Source: Bryum argenteum
Taxonomy: Eukaryota > Streptophyta > Bryopsida > Bryales > Bryaceae
Length of the DNA: 64,000 nt
NCBI GenBank assembly: GCA_037043015.1
Contig: CM073331.1
Span: 4,051,501 to 4,115,500, forward strand
Direction: 5' to 3'
Part shown: positions 60,107 to 64,000 of the stretch, piece by piece
How positions within the stretch are numbered: position 1 is the first letter of the stretch
How the letters are laid out: each line of letters opens with the position of its first letter
The notes under the pieces: model-generated
Seen by the model: the letters and a program-made list of their open reading frames with translations, nothing else
Database searches by the model: none
Told to the model about the DNA's origin: nothing
Translations under genes and position numbers: made by a program

Positions 60107-60545
60107 CCTCCCGAAGATAGTGAGGTAAATAGATAGTGAGGGAATACTTGAAAACTCGCATCACGAAGGTGCCCATGGTTCAACACATCACCAACAAGAA
60201 CCTGAACTTACATATTGGGTGGAGTTACGTGTACAACTAGATAGTGAGAAGCAAGCAAAAGATGTGAAGAAAAAATTGGAAAATTGTCGAGCTGAGTTGA
60301 AACTTGACTTTTAGTTTCACTACATTGATTTAAAACCATATTGAATTCCAATTGTTCACTTTGTGCAATATTATTATCTCACCTACACAATTGAAGTCAC
60401 TTTATGGCCAATTATAAAATATTTTGTGAAATATAAATATTCAATGCTCAATTTGGTAGTGTTATCTTGCTGTAAATTGAACGTTTTTGAGTATTTCGTT
60501 TATCACATGTTTGGTTACATTGGAGAATCTTCTGTTGCTCTATTA

Positions 60546-60608
<63 letters not shown>

Positions 60609-61009
60609 TATCTTTTTGTAGGCTTCTTTTTAAGTTAGATCAATTTTTTTTAAAATGTCAAGGCTATCAAATTACGGCAAATGATCTAATAATTATGCAT
60701 CTAAAAATTCTTAGTACAATATCAAAGTTCAAAACTATGAATGTAATGGTGAAGACTTTCTATATCACTCCATGTTCACAAAAAATACTCTTAATTTTCT
60801 ATACATATTTACATCTTCTCATGTATTGGTTGTATAGATGTAAAGGTGCTGAAAATCCTTTGTGATCAACCTACACAGAAAGTGATCGTGGAGGTGAAGG
60901 CAAAGGCAGTGGAAATGAAAAAAAATAGCAAAATAGTCCAAATATTAATTGTTGAAACTAAGAAGGCACTATCACCTTATAAACCTGACCCTCTCCTAGT
61001 AAATATCAC
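60107..61009 (+). pseudogene. Decayed copy of the HeLo-repeat gene
   Basis: Matches the end of exon 2 (from the CCCGAAGATAGTGAGGTAAAT phrase through YWVEL and DSEKQAKDVKKKLENC), intron 2 and exon 3 (VEVKAKAVEMKKNSKIVQ to YKPDPLLVNIT) of the 36446-38718 gene. Exon 1 and most repeats are missing, stop codons follow the first repeat remnant, the donor GAG|GTGAG has become CGAGCTGAG, and the end of exon 3 is replaced by a TTAA element. Not functional. Confidence 0.8.
60549..60606. repeat. (TA)n microsatellite
   Basis: About 29 TA units in the intron-2 counterpart; copy A has only a short ATATAAATG there. Confidence 0.95.
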
Positions 61010-62515
61010 CATGTCAATTTTCAACCGTTGGATCTTTGTCATTTGTGAGATTATAACGTTTGAAAATTTTTTTTTGGCCATGCCCGAAAGGCATAGTCTA
61101 AATGGTGCAAAGGGGGATTGAAGATTGTTACCTCAAACATTTTGCTCATATTTTTTTCCATGTAGGTAACTAAGTTGGGCACCTCCATGCAAAAAATTAG
61201 AGACTCATCCAACTTTTAGGTGTTTCATGCAATTTATTTTATACAGTGTGGTCTAGAAGTGCACTTCTTGAAGAAATAGGGGGGTGGTGTGGAAATCTAC
61301 CATCGAAAAAACTTTCTTGCAAATCCCAACGGTGAAAATGTAGTTTCAAATGAATCTAAAAATTGGGTGAAATTTTGTTTTCAAAAATTTCAAAATCTCT
61401 AATAGTGAGAAATTTTGAAAGAAAACCCAAATATATGTATTAGGAAAAATGACCGGACACTTAGAAATAGTGGAGACCCCCTCTCACTTAAACGGGTCCT
61501 TCACATTCATGATGTCAGAATTATAAATAGTCTGGCTCTATAATCAATTTTATTCATACAAAACTAAGGAAAATCCGTTGCACATGCTTCCACATTCAAT
61601 GATAATTTGGGAGATGTTGTGGTGGAAAGCCCAAAAGGGGGAGGGGGTGCTATTTTGATGCTACTGGTGGCTCTAAGAGCATCCCCAATGGTTCCGCGCC
61701 ATTGGGACGCGCCATTGGATAATGGCGAGGGACCCACTGTAGCGTGCTACTAAATGGAGGGTGCGGGCTCCAATGGAGGCTCGCTATAGAGCCCCCCTAA
61801 ATAGTCTTAATTGGTTGGGGAGGGTGTGGTTGGGGAGGGTGGGCCTTGGGAGGGAGGCTTTGGCATTAATGATTTTTGCACTTTATTCCATGTAAGTAGT
61901 GAAAAGTGGGAGATTGTGTTAAGAGGTGCTTTTTGACATTATTATTTCTTGTTGACTACACAATAGAATGTGGAAAATGTCTCCCTCCAACGAGAGAAAA
62001 CTTGGCGTGAGCAGGGCTCCAATAGAGTGCCACTCCAAGGTGGAGGGAGGGATGGCGTGGCCATTGGGGTAGTATTTTAGTACGGGCCCGCCAATTAGAG
62101 TTGGTGAGGACAGTTCGCACGGCTAATGGGGATGCTCTAAACATGGACCATGGTTGGTGGCCCTTTTTTGACAGCATTTACTTCATTGCAAAGCTGGGTT
62201 TTGCCAAACCCATTCTAAACCCCCTGCCCTCATACAAATCACCTTTGTTGCCCGAGCTACTGCCCCATCCGACACCCTCTTTGTTCATTGGCGAAGCAAC
62301 CAGCATGTCCTGCCCAAAGTTGACTCCAAATCTAAAATGTGGTGTAAAAACCTTTCATTTCTGAATTTGGCTTTGCAATTTTTACCACACAAAGTATGTA
62401 CATTTGTCCACATCCCCTCCAAATTACAGCCCAAAATATGAAGATTAGACCCTTCATCAAACCTGCCCAAAATGGCAAAAAGCACAATCCGCTTTCCTGG
62501 ACGTTTAGGGGTTAA
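61010..62515. mobile_element. TTAA element, 5'-eroded, with nested Tourist MITE
   Basis: The right end CCTGGACGTTTAGGGGTTAA (62496-62515) and the reverse core at 61014-61065 (CAACCGTTGGATC, TTTGTGAGATTATAACG) place it in the TTAA superfamily. Stretches at 61085-61210 and 62380-62495 match the inverse of the 11591-12520 element. The left end is lost and a Tourist-like MITE splits it. It overwrote the end of exon 3 and the intergenic region of duplication copy B. Confidence 0.7.
61674..62140. mobile_element. Tourist-like (PIF/Harbinger) MITE
   Basis: Body 61677-62137 (461 bp) with inverted ends GAGCATCCCCAATGG and CTAATGGGGATGCTC, flanked by TAA on both sides. The 3-bp TAA target and G-starting ends are the PIF/Harbinger pattern. 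It is nested in the TTAA element and therefore younger. Confidence 0.85.
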
Positions 62516-62709
62516 ACATTAATTGTGTTTAGATGTTTTCCTCGTTGTTATCGTTATCTCAGAAATGCTACGAACTCATGATTATTTACAATCACATTTC
62601 TTGTTACATATAATTTTGAGATCTTTGTGTTTATATCATTTCGAAATTTTAATACTTTTGTTTTAGCAGATGATCAATTCATTTCTCACAAAATTGGTGG
62701 AGGCTATGG

Positions 62710-63029
62710 ACTACGTAGCGGTCAGGACGAGCCCCGCTATTGCGAGTAGCGGGCAAGTTGGTACCTACCGACCGAGCGCCATAGCGCGAGGTCGGTCAGT
62801 ACCAACTTGCCCGCTACTCGCCGTAGCGAGGCGAGCCCTGACTGCTACGCGACGTAGCGGGTCGGCCCTACGGCGAGACAGCCACCGAGGTCGTCATATT
62901 TTCTACGAGGTCGTTGTATTCTGTTTGGGGGGTCGTCGTATTTTTGCAGTAGGTTGCAACCGCGTCTGCTACCGTGAGTATTCGGTGTGCTCTAAGCCAA
63001 TTGGAAGCGGCCGAGCCGCAGGGCAGACT
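62710..63029. mobile_element. GC-rich insertion with strong hairpin
   Basis: 320 bp present only in duplication copy B; copy A reads straight through GGCTATGGTAGTGTAATTAG. Flanks GCTATGG and GCTACGG look like a 7-bp target duplication. Positions 62711-62857 fold into a hairpin with arms of over 50 bp (GAGTAGCGGGCAAGTTGGTA is perfectly inverted around a short loop). It is far richer in GC than its surroundings. The rest (62858-63029) is unclassified. No coding sequence. Confidence 0.75.
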
Positions 63030-63624
63030 GCTACGGTAGTGTAATTAGTGATTTTAGGTAGCAAGGACAAAATATTTGACTTCATTGTTTTGAATGCAAA
63101 GAAAGGATGGATTCTTATTAGAGTATGTAAAGAAACTTTGTTTTCATAATTGTGAAGCAACTTTTCATATCATAGGTCTCCGACGCAACAATGTTTGAAT
63201 TGGAATAACTCTATTGAAGCAAATTTAATGACTTGAAAATCTTGGATGTAGAATTAGATTACACATAGTCACACCCACATAATGCCATGTTTAAAGGAAA
63301 TATTGTGCTTTCCTTAAAAATCAAAAACCATACACCTACACACAAAGAAAGAAAGAAAAAATGACATCCAAATTCAAATTTCTAAAGCAGAAAACAAGGT
63401 GTTCCACAAATAAATTCCATCCCAATGGGTAAAAGTACATATCAACTTGGGGTTAAAGGAAGATCAAGTATATCGCCTGTAATTGTATACCAACCTCAAA
63501 AGGAAAAAAAAGAAAAAAGAAAAAATGGTCTTTCTCATCACCTATTTTACTGTAACTCCCCAAAATCCTATACAACATGAAACCTCATTTCAAAAAAAAT
63601 GAATACATTCCCAAATGCTACATG

Positions 63625-63939
63625 CTAGCCGAATGGGTTCCCTCCAGCCGGGCGTACAAAATTCAATTGATTGCCTGGATATGCAGCCTCTTGATTGAAA
63701 GCGTGTGTTGACATGTACCCACTGGAGACATTTGGCTGCCTGCAATAACCACATAAATAGAAAAAGCACATCAGAACTGATAAAAATTAATAATAACAAT
63801 TTAGAATTGAGGCAAAGAAAGAATGAGAATGGGAAAAAAGTGCTCGTTTACCACTAAAAGGAAAGGAGTGGCAAGACTTACACTGGGAATGAGCTCTGGA
63901 AAGAGGGTAGCGCCTGATCAGAGCTAAAATTGAACGATC
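63625..63939 (-). CDS. Last two exons of the NPFG gene, copy B
   Basis: Exons 63882-63939 (58 nt) and 63625-63739 (115 nt) on the minus strand, the same lengths, phases and splice sites as copy A at 39769-40088. The end reads AAYPGNQLNFVRPAGGNPFG then TAG (TAA in copy A). Preserved frame and splice sites with only replacement-type differences suggest that at least one copy is under selection. Upstream exons lie beyond the window. Identity unknown; an ArfGAP of AGD14 type is a guess from the NPFG end. Confidence 0.6.
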
Positions 63940-64000
63940 CTGCCATGGCATTACAAATATCATCAAAATGAGAAGTGAACGAAAAGAAACACTTTCTAAG

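Larger units (their letters stand above)
60107..64000 (+). repeat. Segmental duplication, copy B
   Basis: Collinear with 37860-40145 but enlarged by a TA microsatellite (60549-60606), a TTAA element with a nested Tourist MITE (61010-62515) and a GC-rich insertion (62710-63029). It runs off the window end still matching copy A. Confidence 0.85.

Noticed and set aside
59529-60186. Long Leu/Val-, Thr- or Asn-rich open frames
   Set aside because: All six frames stay open because of the TTG-type array; the products are simple homopolymers with no other support.

Overview
The window looks like nuclear DNA of a land plant. The genes have GT-AG introns and plant-type families: a DTX-like MATE transporter, a plant-type PLAC8 protein and a plant-type HAD 5'-nucleotidase. 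The repeats are also plant-like: Stowaway and Tourist MITEs, tRNA-derived SINEs and a Ty3/gypsy chromovirus. A complete-looking Penelope-type reverse transcriptase element, a HeLo/MLKL-like domain gene and many TTAA-bounded MITEs hint at a non-seed plant (bryophyte or lycophyte), but the species cannot be fixed from the sequence.

Layout. 1-4.0 kb: a two-ORF retroelement (RGG-rich ORF1, then a 695-aa reverse transcriptase) of endonuclease-less Penelope type. 4-25.7 kb: a gene-poor, AT-rich repeat graveyard. Its main component is a superfamily of elements bounded by TTAA with ends CCCCTAAA or CCCTT, some chained end to end through a shared TTAA, some nested, one folded into a nearly perfect 0.9-kb palindrome. 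It also holds Stowaway MITEs, ~80-bp retroposons and tandem repeats. 26.4-31.1 kb: the two clearest host genes, a two-exon MATE transporter (with its 3' end repeated in tandem downstream) and a single-exon PLAC8 gene. 31.6-33.6 kb: an unidentified Asn-rich gene and a possible orphan exon. 36.4-40.1 kb: a three-exon gene with a HeLo/MLKL-like N-terminal bundle and seven 35-residue repeats, convergent with the last exons of a gene ending in NPFG. 40.6-44.8 kb: a 620-bp copy of the Asn-rich gene's 3' end abuts a truncated, nonsense-bearing 5'-nucleotidase gene on the minus strand. 46.4-46.8 kb: a complete tRNA-derived SINE with 12-bp target duplications. 49.5-56.4 kb: a Ty3/gypsy chromovirus fossil with matching ATGAA duplications. 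56.5-59.6 kb: a broken ADP-ribosyltransferase-fold-like reading frame, a 180-bp tandem repeat and an unidentified last exon. 59.6-64 kb: a second, decayed copy of the 37.9-40.1 kb duplication, with its own later insertions.

Working together. Apart from the MATE and PLAC8 genes the window reads as mobile and rearranged DNA. The two copies of the 38-40 kb block act as natural empty/filled-site comparisons that date several insertions relative to the duplication. The features most worth following up are the TTAA element superfamily with its conserved internal core, the ~80-bp retroposon family, and the HeLo-repeat gene. Exon models were built by hand from splice signals and reading-phase agreement; no searches were run.
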